Shown: one piece after another, positions 1 through 12,176 of the stretch
How the letters are laid out: every line of letters begins with the position of its first letter
How positions within the stretch are numbered: position 1 is the stretch's first letter
Assembly: GCA_963691705.1 (NCBI GenBank)
Contig: OY829537.1
Span: forward strand, 69,461,352 to 69,525,351
Direction of reading: 5' to 3'
Length of the DNA stretch: 64,000 nucleotides
Origin: Viola odorata
Taxonomy: Eukaryota > Streptophyta > Magnoliopsida > Malpighiales > Violaceae
The notes under the pieces: model-generated
The model's input: the letters and a program-made list of their open reading frames with translations, nothing else
The model's database searches: none
What the model was told of the DNA's origin: nothing
Program-made: the position numbers and the translations under genes

Positions 1-894
1 GCACATATAAAAGACCTATTGGAGTCTTAGGAAGGCTGTGTCCAAGTTTCAGAGCATTCAGACAAGTAGATCTCAAGGAGATTCGAGATGACAATCTCGC
101 ACACAGCAGTTCTAGGTGCAGACACAACAGCCAACTTCATCGGAACATAGCCGGATCTGTACATGTCGGAATCGTACGATCGACCTCTCGTTGGAAACTT
201 CAGGATGTTATCTTTCATTTGGGACAAGATTTAGCTCACTTTTCCCAGTGGTTTAAAAGTTATGGAAGTTTACATTATGGCGCGCAGTCTGTACGCGAGA
301 CAACATACAACTTGAGGTTGCGGACCAAACCTTGGCCCGATGATGGAGAACTCGACATGGGCTGCTGGGATGTATTTAAATATATTTATATTTACTTTAA
401 TTAGTTAATCAGTTACTTAGTTAATTAGTTAATTGGTTAATTGATTAATTAGTTAAATAAGTTAATTACCTTATTTAGAACTCCTACTTCTATTCCTATT
501 AGGTTTCCTTGTAACCTTATATAAGGAGCCGCTTGGCCTCCCTAGAAACTTGGCTTAATTTTGATAATCAGAACAATTGTTTCTTGCAACTTATGCCCAT
601 TGTTCATCCGTGAGCACTTGTTCCTTCTTGAGTCTTGCAATTCTCGAGTCTGTTTCAAGTAAAACCCGAATATTGCATCATTGTGTCGTTTGCCTTAGAT
701 TGATTCTCATACCGGAGTCTAGATTTAAGGATTCTACTCAAGATCCTCGATTGCTTGGTTTAGATTGCTTAACGCCTGGCTGTTAGGAGATTTAAACATC
801 AAGAGAGTCATATTATTTCCGCATATTGAAATCCAGTCTTGAACAAAGATCAAAAGGTACGTGCTACGCATCCTACGCAACTAGGATCGTATCA
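1..894 (+). repeat. 5' LTR (truncated by window start)
   Basis: Matches 3092-3985 and ends in AGGATCGTATCA. It carries a TATA box (TATATAA, 528-534) in the context ATATAAGGAGCCGCTTGGCC, which is also found in the LTR of the element at 34075-41802. Upstream of it (about 399-470) is a run of degenerate TTAGTTAA repeats. Confidence 0.9.
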
Positions 895-896
895 GT

Positions 897-908
897 TGGT
901 AGCGGAGC
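897..908 (+). other. Primer binding site (initiator-tRNA-Met-like)
   Basis: TGGTAGCGGAGC lies two bases after the 5' LTR. It matches the usual plant initiator-Met site TGGTATCAGAGC at 10 of 12 bases. The same variant occurs in the element at 34075-41802, so it is a family trait rather than a random mutation. Confidence 0.75.
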
Positions 909-1869
909 TTAAGGCATTCAAAGATTGGTAAGTATCTTTAATTGTGTTTTTAGTTTTCATTGCTGAAATCGGTATTCCCTTCTACTCCATTCAAAACCGA
1001 TTGCTTTGCTGTGCTTGGTTCGTTATATGTGCAAATTTCTGGCAGTGTCGACATTGAATTTTAATACATAGCTATTGAAATCCAAATTTGGTGAGAAAGG
1101 TCTTGTTGGAAAGCTACACCTGTTAGGTTTCCGAATCCAAAAGAATCAAGTGATTCGGACGCCGGAGTCAAAAGCTGCACCCGATTTACTAAATTGTGTT
1201 TTCTGTCAAATTCTACACAATTTCTGTCAAGTCAAAATTGAATTCCTATATATAGCTATTGAAGTCCGATTTTGGTGAAAAAGGATCTGTTGGAAAGCTG
1301 TGTTTGTTAGGAATCCAAATAAAAAACAATCAAGTGATTTGGAGTTTGGAGTCAAATTCTGTGATCGAAACACTAAACTGTGTACGTAGTCAAAAAAAAT
1401 TTTAAATTAAATTAAAAGACTACGTCAATTTACAATTACAAAAGATAAAAGTGTTGAACTCCAATATCAAAAGAAAAGCAAAAGAGGCAAGAGCAAAGTG
1501 AACGCATATTTTCTATCAAAAGAATCGCATCTTGCGACATATTTGAGTTGTTCTTGAGTCTTTGATCGCTTCTTTGATCCCTAATACATTGCTTTCTACT
1601 CCATTAGATAATTGCGTAGTTGATTGTTTATTGCAACTACTCGGTTACCTAATATCCACATTTGTTTTGCAACTAGTTGTCCTTGAGAGTATCTTTGGAA
1701 GCTTTATTCTTATTCTTGAGTCTTACTAACAATCGGCATTGCAGGAAATTTGAGCGCTTATTTGTGAGATTATTAGAGTGAATAAACACGAGTGTAAACA
1801 TGTGAGGGAGTGCTAGGATTAGTGAAATTTTACGTGCTTTGCTAGTGTTGTGCTTTCAGGAACTACCGG

Positions 1870-2764
1870 ATGTCCGACGAAGTCACTGGAGCAAACATCA
1901 ATTTGGTGTTAGCAGCTCTCGAGTCACTCACGGTTGAACTACGGGGAGTAGTAGCGGAGGTTCGAACGACTGCAAGTCGGTTACTGCGGGTTGAAGAGTT
2001 GCATAGGGTACCCACAAGGTCCACCTCGAGGTCCACAAGGTCCGTTACCTGATACAGATGGTAACGAGGGTCGTATACCAAGGGTTAGGCAGGGTGGTAG
2101 GCCGAATGAGCAAGTGGAGAATAGAGTTGATGCGAATCTCAGTAGCATCAAGCGAGAAAACCTATTTCATACTCGCGGATTGGTTGATAAGAAAGGGTGT
2201 GCAATCATCATTGATAATGGGATTTGCACTAACTGTGTGAGCTGGATGATGATGCACAAGCTCGGGTTACAAACAATCAAACATCCACATCCGTACAGCT
2301 TACAATGGATGACGGATGGGCTAGGGATCAAGGTGACTAGACAAGTGCTAGTTAATTTCTCAATTGACAAGTACAAGGATGAGGTGCTGTGTGACGTAGT
2401 CCCAATGCAAGCGAGTCATATCATCCTTGGGAGGCCATGGCAGTATGATAGAGAGGCCATTCATGATGGCAAGCGCAATCACTACAAGTTAGTAAAGAAC
2501 GGACAGAAGTTTACATTGACGCCTCTCACACCGGCCGAGGTACTGAAGGACCAGCAGTGGCTTGCTAAGTCCCATGCTGAGTATGAGATAACAAAAGTGA
2601 GTGAGCGAGAAAAAGAAAAGGGCTTAAAAGAACCCAAAGTCTTAAAGAAGACTAATCAAAACAGCCCCCATGAAAAGAGTGAGCATGGGTTAACTAATTC
2701 TTCTTCTTCTTATTTATTCTCTTTAGGGCAGCGAGAGCAAGATGTTTTGAAGGAGAAGGAGTAG
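1870..2764 (+). pseudogene. gag N-terminus fused by deletion to protease region (CRM-like)
   Basis: The frame opens at 1870 with MSDEVTGANINL, aligned with the gag start of the element at 34075-41802. It shifts frame near 2000 and continues in the 1991-2764 frame. At about 2152 the text jumps from NLSSIK (gag) to LFHTRG (just before the protease), so the gag core and zinc knuckle are deleted. The protease region holds IIIDNGICTN, where the full-length relative has IIIDNGSCTN, and later HIILGRPWQYD, the usual ILGRPW motif. The frame stops at 2764, about 120 bases before the polypurine tract, so all of pol is absent. It cannot move without proteins supplied by another copy. Confidence 0.85.
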
Positions 2765-2884
2765 TCTAAGTTGCAACAATTGGAGTTGGAGGCCTTGGGT
2801 AATCCCTTTCCTTCATGTGTGTCCTTTGTTGATTCTAATAGAATTGTTGTCTTAAAAGAATCAGATTCGAGGGCCAATCTTTTC

Positions 2885-2898
2885 GAAGGGGAAGGGAA
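2885..2898 (+). other. Polypurine tract
   Basis: GAAGGGGAAGGGAA directly abuts the TG of the 3' LTR. It is nearly the same as the tract of the element at 34075-41802 (GAAGGGGGAGGGAA). It would prime plus-strand DNA synthesis. Confidence 0.85.
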
Positions 2899-3985
2899 TG
2901 ATACGATCCTAGCCCATGGTTAACCCCAGTGAGGTTAATACAACCCCTAGACATGGAGACAAGGTAGGAGACGCTGCTTGATCAAGCTTTCAGGCGAAGG
3001 ATGACATGGAAGGTGGCTTGGAGGCACCTAGCACAAGGTTTGACATCCATCCGAGTCGACCCTTGGAAGAACGGCTTCAATAAAATATCTAGAACATATA
3101 CAAGACCTATTGGAGTCTTAGGAAGGCTGTGTCCAAGTTTCAGAGCATTCAGACAAGTAGATCTCAAGGAGATTCGAGATGACAATCTCGCACACAGCAG
3201 TTCTAGGTGCAGACACAACAGTCAACTTCGTCGGAACGTAGCCGGATCTGTACATGTTGGAATCGTGCGATCGACCTCTCGTTGGAAACTTCAGGATGTT
3301 ATCTTTCATTTGGGACAAGATTCAGCTCATTTTTTCCAGTGGTTTAAAAGTTATGGAAGTCTACATTATGGCGCGCAGTCTGTACGCGAGACAACATACA
3401 ACTTGAGGTTGCGGACCAAACCTTGGCCCGATGATGGAGAACTCGACATGGGCTGCTGGGATGTATTTAAATATATTTATATTTACTTTAATTAGTTAAT
3501 CAGTTACTTAGTTAATTAGTTAATTGGTTAATTGATTAATTAGTTAAATAAGTTAATTACCTTATTTAGAACTCCTACTTCTATTCCTATTAGGTTTCCT
3601 TGTAACCTTATATAAGGAGCCGCTTGGCCTCCTTAGAAACTTGGCTTAATTTTGATAATCAGAACAATTGTTTCTTGCAACTTATGCCCATTGTTCATCC
3701 GTGAGCACTTGTTCCTTCTTGAGTCTTGCAATTCTCGAGTCTGTTTCAAGTAAAACCCGAATATTGCATCATTGTGTCGTTTGCCTTAGATTGATTCTCA
3801 TACCGGAGTCTAGATTTAAGGATTCTACTCAAGATCCTCGATTGCTTGGTTTAGATTGCTTAACGCCTGGCTGTTAGGAGATTTAAACATCAAGAGAGTC
3901 ATATTATTTCCGCAGATTGAAATCCAGTCTTGAACAAAGATCAAAAGGTACGTGCTACGCATCCTACGCAACTAGGATCGTATCA
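2899..3985 (+). repeat. 3' LTR, 1087 bp
   Basis: Complete LTR bounded by TGATACGATCCT and AGGATCGTATCA, repeated at the window start. It has the same TATA context as the 5' copy. A 164-codon open frame at 3001-3495 lies inside the LTR and is not treated as a gene. Confidence 0.92.
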
Positions 3986-5206
3986 TTCTAGGAACAACCC
4001 TAAAGAGTCATCTATGTTCGAAATAATAATGAAAAGGAAATCCTAGACTAGTTCTAGAAAAGAACAACTTAGAGAAGAGTAAGAACTCTCCCGAAATAAA
4101 GAAGATCTGAAGGGACAACGTGGAAGACCTAAAGGGAAAATCTTAAAGGCATGAAAAGGCAATAGAGAGAGAACTCTCGCTACACAAAATTAGATCTCCT
4201 ACAAAAAAGGGTGAGCGCCGTCAATTGATATTGAGTCATGATAGTAGCGTGCAACATCATAAATACAGTACTAAGTCACCAATACACCTATATTGGAATG
4301 GTTGCCAGACCTGCCAATTAGTCTTGAGTGAAAGTCGTAGCTGAGGGAACTGAATGATCTCTATCGAAAGAGTTCGTCAAAATCCAGAACTAAGTCACCA
4401 ATACATCTATATTGGAATGGCTGCCAGTCCTACATGGTGTTCTACATTCTGAAGAGGAACAAGACAAAAAATATACCACAAGCTACTCACGACAAGCTCG
4501 AGAATCACCCATGAGAAGCAAAGAGAAGTACTCTTTACCCTCTAATGAACACAAAGGGTTACCTTGAGGAAGAAACATCACTAGAAGGATCATGGAAGTC
4601 GAGTGTTCCAACCACCAGAGTAAGGGCAATCAAGTAGTAAGATCCAAGACTAACCAGTAGGTAGTGAGATAGTAGAGTCACAACAGGGCTCTAAGCCTTT
4701 AAGTTTGCGAGACTAATAAAAGCTAGAAGTCGCTAGAGAGAGAAGAGAAATTTCATATTGAGACAACTCAGACTTGGGACAGATCTAGAGCCATAACTCC
4801 AAACAACTCTTCAGTAGAGCTATATTTATTAAGCCAGCATAGGACTTCCTAGGGATAAACCCTAAGATAAATGTCAGAACTGATGCTAGACTAGTGAAAC
4901 ATAGAGAAAGGAAAAAAGTTGTTCATCAACAAACATGAGGGCTGCGAATTCCAGCATAGACTAGTAACTATGCTTAATTTTCACTTTGCTCCTCATATTT
5001 TTAAACTTTGCATTTTCGATTCTATAGTTTATGAAAGCTGCAATTTCAACATTTTTTGTAGGTAAAAAATTAAAAATGAAATATATAAAAACTACAGGAA
5101 AAATGTCACAAATATATTAGGGAAAACAACAATAAAAATTGGTTTATTTTTTTGCAGTATTTTAAAAACTTATATTTTATAATTTTCAACTTTCCTTAAT
5201 ATATAA
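3986..5206. other. Intergenic DNA with one imperfect direct repeat
   Basis: No convincing coding region. A 39 bp segment beginning ACTAAGTCACCAATACA occurs at 4270-4308 and again at 4389-4427 with two mismatches. The stretch may be an old retroelement remnant, but no diagnostic motif is visible. Confidence 0.5.
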
Positions 5207-5912
5207 TGTTATGGATTAAACCATACTAGACTTTAGCCCATGAAAATAGACTTTGGCCTTAGCCTGCATAGGCTAGCGAAGAGCCAAAATAAGAGCGTAA
5301 GTCAGACAGAATAGGCCTTAACGCCCAGCACACTACTATCTAGATATTGGCACATACCTATATCTCACTTTTGGTAAGTATATCAATTTACCATCACTAA
5401 TTAGGAGAATTAGATAGTGAATCCCCATCAAAGAGATTGAGACAATTCAAATCTTGATTGATTGTATGATTGATATAATTAAGGGATATGGTCATAACTA
5501 AATGATCCTCCCCTTAAATGAAGCATGGGACTCCCACCCGAAGAAAAAAACTCAGTTCTCTCTACTCCTACTTATACTATACTTGTACCCCACCATCCAC
5601 AAAAAGAGCTTATGTAAGCATCGGAGTGGGCTCTCTAGAGACAACTCTAGGCCCCACTAATAGTGATTTTCTATATTTGTTCAGGTTCTAGCCAGGTAGC
5701 CCAATTGAAGTCAGGCAGACAGACATCAGCCGATGAGATAGATCCAATGAGCCGACTAGATCTACACAGATCAATGAGATAACGCTAGGTGCCCCTATAT
5801 TGTTCAATATATAACCTTACAAAGATACTCACCAATGAGACGCTTCATCCAGGATCGACTTCCAACCCCGCAATATCATCTGGGATTGTCCCCTCTTTCT
5901 TGACGTATAACA
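5207..5912. repeat. Solo LTR (Ty3/gypsy, possibly Tat-like)
   Basis: Begins TGTTATGG and ends ATAACA, a terminal inverted repeat, and is flanked on both sides by the 5 bp duplication TATAA (5202-5206 and 5913-5917). No internal retroelement sequence adjoins it, so it is the product of LTR-LTR recombination. A stretch reading AAGCATCGGAGTG resembles the same position in the Tat LTRs at 19559 and 42485 (CATCGGAGTG), which suggests lineage but does not prove it. Confidence 0.85.
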
Positions 5913-6660
5913 TATAAGTTCTTCAATTTTTTTAAGTTGCGTGAGTTCTACCGTATATGTTTTATTTTTTCATAATTTTTTTTATCTATGACCAATTCTT
6001 GAATTTTTTTAATCATTAAGAAATATAAGATTATAACGTTTTGAAAACTATAGCTCTTTTTCTATCATTTTTATAAGTTTAGGAAAAATCGAAAAGATTT
6101 TTATGTAATTTTTGTTCTTTCAAGAAACTTTTAAGAGCCTAGGAAAAGCTTAATGCAAACCCTAAAACCTTTCTGTCAGAAGATAATTTCTTCTTGTTTG
6201 TCTTAATATGCAACGTCCGCTTCTATTATTATATTCAAGAATCATTACGTCGTTAGTATTCGTATTTAACTATTTCCAAGTAATAAGTAACAATATTTTG
6301 TCACGTCCGAAAAAATATGCTCTTTTTTTAATTATGTCGGGAAAATAAATAGCCCAATATTTGTTTTTAAAATTATCTTCTCGGGTGCCCTTAGTGTCTT
6401 TACCGAGCAGAAAATTGATTTCGTTCTAAAATTGTCGGCGCTAAAAAATAGTCTCTCTCAATATAATTTTTCTTATCCTCTAAATTCAAAATTGGGACAT
6501 GAGTTTGTGTGAATAAATCTTTTTACCATTTAACCACAATCAATATTAATATATATCGAATTGCATAGCGAGAACTTGTAATATAAAATTATTGGTCTTC
6601 CTATTTTAATATTTATTCTGTAAAATTCATTTTAGCTTATTTTAAGTGTGTTGAATTGTA

Positions 6661-6872
6661 CTCCCTTCTATTTTTTTTAACTATTTTTTACTATTTGGGC
6701 ACGTATATTAAGGAGGCCGGATGATTCATTATTTGAGACAATTTTGCCTTTTAATTTTTCTCGAACGTTTGAAAAAAAATATTAATTTTTTTTGGATCAA
6801 ATAGTGAGTTATCTAATTTTCTTAATATGCGTGCTTAAATAGTAAACGATGTTTAATTGTGATAGGAGAGAG
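6661..6872. mobile_element. Degenerate Stowaway-like MITE
   Basis: Left end CTCCCTTCTATTTTTT follows a TA. The right end reads TTTAATTGTGATAGGAGAGAG, the inverted counterpart with mismatches. Interior phrases (ACAATTTTGCC, CTTAATATGCGTGCTTA) recur in the copies at 12070-12174 and 60181-60440, so the three form one family. Confidence 0.7.
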
Positions 6873-9800
6873 TGAAATTTAAAAACTACAGTACGATGTT
6901 TCCATTTGTTTGCTTTAATCATTTTAAATCCATAAGAGGATGTCACAAACTTACAGAGGATGTATAATTTGTTTTGATCGAGGTTCGGATGCCCACAAAA
7001 TGCTTAGAATTGATCTCTTTCAACTAATTTCAACAAGTAGTTGTCTTGGAGTTGTCTTTTCTTCTGTTGACTTTATTCTGTTCACTTTATGCCTAGAGAT
7101 ATACCCCAGTAGTTGTTTGCTTTTAGCTTTATGTAAATAAATAAATAAAATTAACATTGGTCACTTAACCACGGATGTGTACGGTGAGATGATTATCTTC
7201 TCGGATGGTTAATTTTTAATTCTGTTAAATCGGATCTTTTTTTGTAATTTCTGTTTAAACATCATATTTAAAAAAAAAAATTAATGTGCAACCTCTGTTT
7301 TGTTCAACAAGTCAACAAATATTGTATTTTGTGTATGTGATCAATTGAATCATCCGATGCAAAGTGCCAATTGGACATAGAGAGGGAGGGAGGGAGTTTT
7401 TGGGGCCAACATATTTCACATTTGGCGCCCATCATCATCCATACATTTTTGATTTCTCAATTTCTTACATCTTTAAATAATAAAAATCTAACTTAATTAT
7501 TGAAATATTATTTTTATTATTATAACTTAAGAAGGTTATTGAAATATATTTTGTATTAAAATATTTGATTAGTTATTTAGTTCTTATTATTATTATAATA
7601 ATAAGTAATTTGAGATTTGAGATTGTATTTTATAAATATATTGAAAAGTAATAATTATATACAATAAAAATGAATAATAGTATGATAAATAGTTATTACA
7701 ATTCAATAGAATGCAATGGTAAAGTGTTCATTATAAACACATATTTGTGTTCTTTCTTTGTGACACTTTCTTACTAACATTTTTTACTAAGTAGCTAGTA
7801 TGAGGGACGAAGCCAGAGAATTTATCCTCTTGGGTCATTAAGTTTCTTTTTAGTATGTTATAAATAATTCGTATACTTAAATTTAAATTAGTATAATAAA
7901 AAATTATAAAAAGATAAACATTACAAAATAAAATTAACTAAAGTTTTTAAAATTATAATTCGTGTACTAAAGTTTTTAAAATTATAATTTGTATACTAAA
8001 GTTTTTAAAATTGTAATTACTATATAATAATAGCAGGCATGTATGTATTTAGTGTTAGTAAAAAAAACTCAATAGTATTACTCTTATTTAGTTATTTCAC
8101 ATCCTTAAGTAAAAGATTTTACATAAAATAAATTTGAAAGATCTTATTTTATACACAATTTAAAAAGATGTTTGACTTAAGATTCACTATTGGAAAATTT
8201 AATATTAAACTTAACTATTTAGAAACTTTAATCATCTTGAAAATATTATATAAAGAATATAATATATACAAATGATATAACTACTATATAGTAATAACAA
8301 TAACATGTATGTATGTAATGTTAGTAAAATAAATCTTAATATCATTACTCATTCATAAGATTGTAATTATTTAGTTAAGTAAAAGATTTTACTTAAAATA
8401 AATTTAAGATATTTTTTTACCTACAAATTAGAAAGATGTTTGACTTAAAATTAACTATTGAAAAATATAAAATTAAATTTAACTATTTGGAAACTTTAAT
8501 CATTTTGTAAATATTATATAAAAATATAATATATCTAAACAAAAAATGTTATAATTATTTAGACCTAGGCAGAGGCTGAGTTGGGCTGTCCTAAAATCCC
8601 TATAAAATGGGCTTTTTAAAAAATTTAATTGGCCCAAGCTCAACCTAACTTAAGGTGGGCTGGGCTAGATCTGTAGTAGGCCAAGCCCACTGAATCTGAC
8701 AAAAAAATTTGTATAAGCCTTAAAGTATCAAATACGACTTACGAGTTTTACACAAATATGTGAATTTTTTAAAGTATTTATTCGTTATATGATGATTAGA
8801 TTTAGAGCCTCAAAAGTTTCTTGACATGGTTCTTTCTTACATGGGTTTATTAAGTATTAGTGTATTACTAATTTAGTCACTTTATAACATGGTTCTTTTT
8901 TACAATAATATATTTATTTTCTTATTACGTAATATATTGAACAATGAATATATGTTCACGATATTCTTTAATAACACCATATCTTAAACTAATGACCAAT
9001 GCTAATATTACTAATATATGTTTGATATTTTTAATAACTAATAATGGTCTAAGTTTATATGTATGGGTAAACTAATATATCATATCCTTCACCAAGGAGG
9101 CAAATGTTTTACTTCTAATAAATTTAAAAGATATTTTTTTACACACAAATTTAAAAGAAGTTTGCCATACGATTAACTATTGGAAAATTTAATCATCATG
9201 TAAATATTATATAAAAAATATAATATATCTATACAAAAATAATATACATATAACAAGATATTATTATCATTTAATTGTTGTGTCAATTTTTCCATGGTAA
9301 AGTAAATACTTAGAGAATAATGTTTTCCTAAATAATTCTAAATATTAAGTTCTACCTCGTGTCATTTTTTTATATATACAAAATAATCTAAATCATTTTG
9401 AATCAAATTTTTTTAGTTTTCCATTCACTTTTATGAGTTTATTTTAATGAGATTGAAATAAATTTATCTTCGGATCAGTTCGATTCGAATTAATCAGTTA
9501 TTCTATACTTTTCGGGTTGGATATCCAATATCCAAATAAAACTTCAGTTTGGTTACGGATCGGATACAATTTTATTTTCTCGGATTGGATAACCTATTTG
9601 GTGCGGTTTACATTTGGTTCGGATCGAATTTCTGAATTTTGGTTTTTTTTACCCAACCCTACTTACTGATTTGTTTATCCTTATCCAAAAAATTTGAATT
9701 TGAATTCGAGTCTTGAGAATAGAGAAAACTATGCTGGGAGAGTCACCACCCCTTGAGACCCCGACAAAACTCAAATAAGACTAGATCCAGTTAAGAGGAC

Positions 9801-10029
9801 AACCACGGATAATCTAGATGCTTGCATCCATTGTTGGTGGGATAACATGGTTAACTTTGACTTATCGAGCGATGGCTAATTTGTTAAAAAGAAAAAGAAA
9901 AAAAGGAAAAAGAAGGATGGCTAATCTGAACATCCATCTAGGTTTTTTCCTCAAAAAAAGGATTACTGAAATTAGAGGAACGAAACATGTTGATCAATTT
10001 TCGAAGCCGCAAAAAATAATTACAACTTA
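6873..10029. other. AT-rich intergenic region
   Basis: Very AT-rich with no supported gene; short open frames at 6940-7140 and 9818-10036 show no recognisable protein. A block at about 9440-9660 is made of irregular TTCGGATCGGAT-like words, a low-complexity pattern often found in decayed plant repeats. An AAAT-type simple repeat lies near 7134-7148. Confidence 0.6.
7937..8545. repeat. AT-rich tandem repeats (29 bp x3, then about 264 bp x2)
   Basis: Three 29 bp units starting ACTAAAGTTTTTAAAATTAT begin at 7937, 7966 and 7995. A unit of about 264 bp then occurs at 8019-8282 and 8283-8545, recognised by shared phrases such as CATGTATGTA, AAAGATTTTAC and GATGTTTGACTTAA. A diverged part-copy lies at 9092-9235. 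Confidence 0.7.
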
Positions 10030-12069
10030 TCATTAACTATAAAAGAAAATATGGGCATAATGGTAAAAGGTTCGATCAACAAAGAATAGGCAAGATGTAA
10101 ACTAGACAAAGCTCAGATATAAATAAAACAATAAAAGAAACAAAATGTGGCTTTGAGTATGAGAGTTAAAACTAATTAAAATAATTGTAGAATAAAGAAG
10201 TAAGAAAATAAAAGAAAGCTTTATAGCAAAGACGAATATTCAGTTATGATTAAAGTTCAATCGATCATAGATTTAACAATATTCAGTTCCTAACTTGTAG
10301 ATGCACTATAGAGACCAGGTACGCTCAAGTCTCCTACTTTCCTTCTTAAGAGAAGAAACTCCAAAGTTCGCTTATGGAGAGGCCGCGACAATCTAACAAC
10401 CCCTAAGGTACGCTTATAGGGATTTAGCCAAACTATCCATGAAGTGGAGGAAAGACTCATCTAGGGCAAGATAAACAATATGCTCGAAGCCTCTAACCCT
10501 AATTAGTTATTTATCTTACGAAATTGTACCAATGATATCATGAGTTCGTATTAATTGTTTAATTTATCCTTTAGTTTCATATAGTGGATAAGCTGTAAGA
10601 ATGATTGTAACACCCTAGGCAAGACCTAGATTGATCAGACCATAAGTCAAACATAAGTAATATTGGCGTTTAAACAAATAATGATTAAATACAAGTAGTG
10701 GAATATATTCTGAATGATTAGATCTTACGGTTGAATGAATAAAAAAACTTTTAATTGTCTTTACTAAGAAATCGAAAATAGTTCCACAAAGAAAGCATAA
10801 ACGAAATAGTAAATAGAAAAAAAAGTTAACCTAGGGTTCTGAAAATCAGCCTGCTCTCGACAACTTATCGAAGTTTAGATTAAAGAAGTATATATATATA
10901 TATATATATATATGAGTTTTATTCCTATTCTAATTAGAAAAGAACTCCTCTTTGGCATATGTTTCCTTTCTAGACATGAAAACGACTCTTCTGACCATCT
11001 GCTTTCTTTCTCGACACAAAATAAATAAAATCCCAAAAATATAGTCGTCCTATGGTGTGAAAACACATTTTTCTTATGTCTCGCGGATTTGTAGTCTGCC
11101 TATGGTGTGTTTTGGGCAAGACGTAATCAAAACAATCTTGAAATGACCAAATAATTTCCTTTATACCAAGTCACCTTTTTCATGCCTTATCTACAAATAG
11201 AAGCAATAAACACTCTCATTTGCATTATCAACATCCAAAACACATACATAAAGCTAGGAATTAATACTAAAATATACACTCGATCAAATCTCCCACGCTA
11301 CCCTAATGCTTCTCCTCAAGCATTGTAACAAATAAAAACATCAAAACAGCCTCTCCCTCACAAGAATGAAAGAAAGCCAAGTAACGAGGAGAAACTATCA
11401 TGTACATTTAACCATACAATCAAACTTGGTACAATTCTAGATAAGCATCTGCATCTTTCCCAAGAGATAACGACGTTGGGGACAAGACTTTTTCAATCAC
11501 TTAAGATCAAAATCTTTCCTTCCATTTTATTGTCCAATACAACATCAATCCAACTTTTCTCTTGTTCTTTTTCCACCAGAGCTCTTTATCAATCCTTTTA
11601 TCTTTAGCTCATTTCATCCCAAACTTGGTAGCAACAAACTCATGTACATCCTTAATTTCAAGTCAACAACTAAAAGGTACTGTCAACTAGTTGTTTACTA
11701 AGGAAGGGTTAAGTTCAGTGAAAGGGAATTTTCAAATTGGTTGTCAAGCAAGGGGAATTAAAGGATCGCATAGGGTACAATGATTAATATGTCAAGGGCA
11801 AGCTAGGAAGGCTTAAACGATTCAATAAAAAAGTAAAATCCTCTATCATTTCACTGCTATCCCATATCTAATGATGTATGTACCCAAATTTGATGGAAGG
11901 TTAATATATATTAGTCATGCATTTCTCACATTCAAAGAGTATGGCATGAAAGCTAAAAACCTCAAGGAACAATGTTTATTAATTTAGATCATGGGCAAGT
12001 AAAAGAATATAAGAGCAAATAGGCAAGCCTGTGAATGTCATATAGTTGTACGAGCATCCTTAACATATG
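10030..12069. other. Degenerate retroelement-like non-coding region with a TA microsatellite
   Basis: No gene is supported. The part at 10306-10470 (containing CCCTAAGGTACGCTTATAGG) resembles 44831-45000. The part at about 11280-11330 (TCCCACGCTACCC then CTCCTCAAGCATTG) recalls the Athila 3' non-coding region on the minus strand (CCCCCACACTTA then CCTCAAGCATG at 47376-47410). It is probably an old minus-strand LTR element without recognisable ends. A (TA)n run is at 10889-10913. Confidence 0.45.
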
Positions 12070-12174
12070 TTCGAGAAAAAATAAGTGGTAAAATTGTCTC
12101 AAACAGTGAGTCATCCGACGTCCTTAATATGCGTGCTTATAATCAAAGCGACGTTTAATTAAACTAGGAGAGAG
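12070..12174. mobile_element. Right half of a Stowaway-like MITE
   Basis: Ends CTAGGAGAGAG followed by TA, and contains CTTAATATGCGTGCTTATAA and ACGTTTAATTAAAC, matching the right halves of the copies at 6661-6872 and 60181-60440. The left half and its terminal repeat are missing. Confidence 0.65.
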
Positions 12175-12176
12175 TA

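Larger units (their letters stand above)
1..3985 (+). mobile_element. Internally deleted CRM-like Ty3/gypsy LTR retrotransposon, left end outside window
   Basis: Two near-identical blocks (1-894 and 2899-3985) flank about 2 kb of internal sequence. The right copy starts TGATACGATCCT and ends AGGATCGTATCA, a perfect 12 bp terminal inverted repeat. A primer binding site follows the left copy and a polypurine tract precedes the right copy. Inside are only a gag N-terminus and a protease-region piece; the gag core, reverse transcriptase, RNase H and integrase are missing. The primer site, leader, protease region and LTR R-U5 resemble the full-length element at 34075-41802, so this is a non-autonomous relative. 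About 13 differences between the LTR copies were counted by eye, mostly transitions. The left target-site duplication lies outside the window; the right flank is TTCTA. Confidence 0.9.

Noticed and set aside
3001..3495. 164-codon frame inside the LTR of the first element
   Set aside because: It lies in LTR sequence, has no recognisable domain, and the homologous 5' LTR copy differs at many points; no sign of protein constraint.
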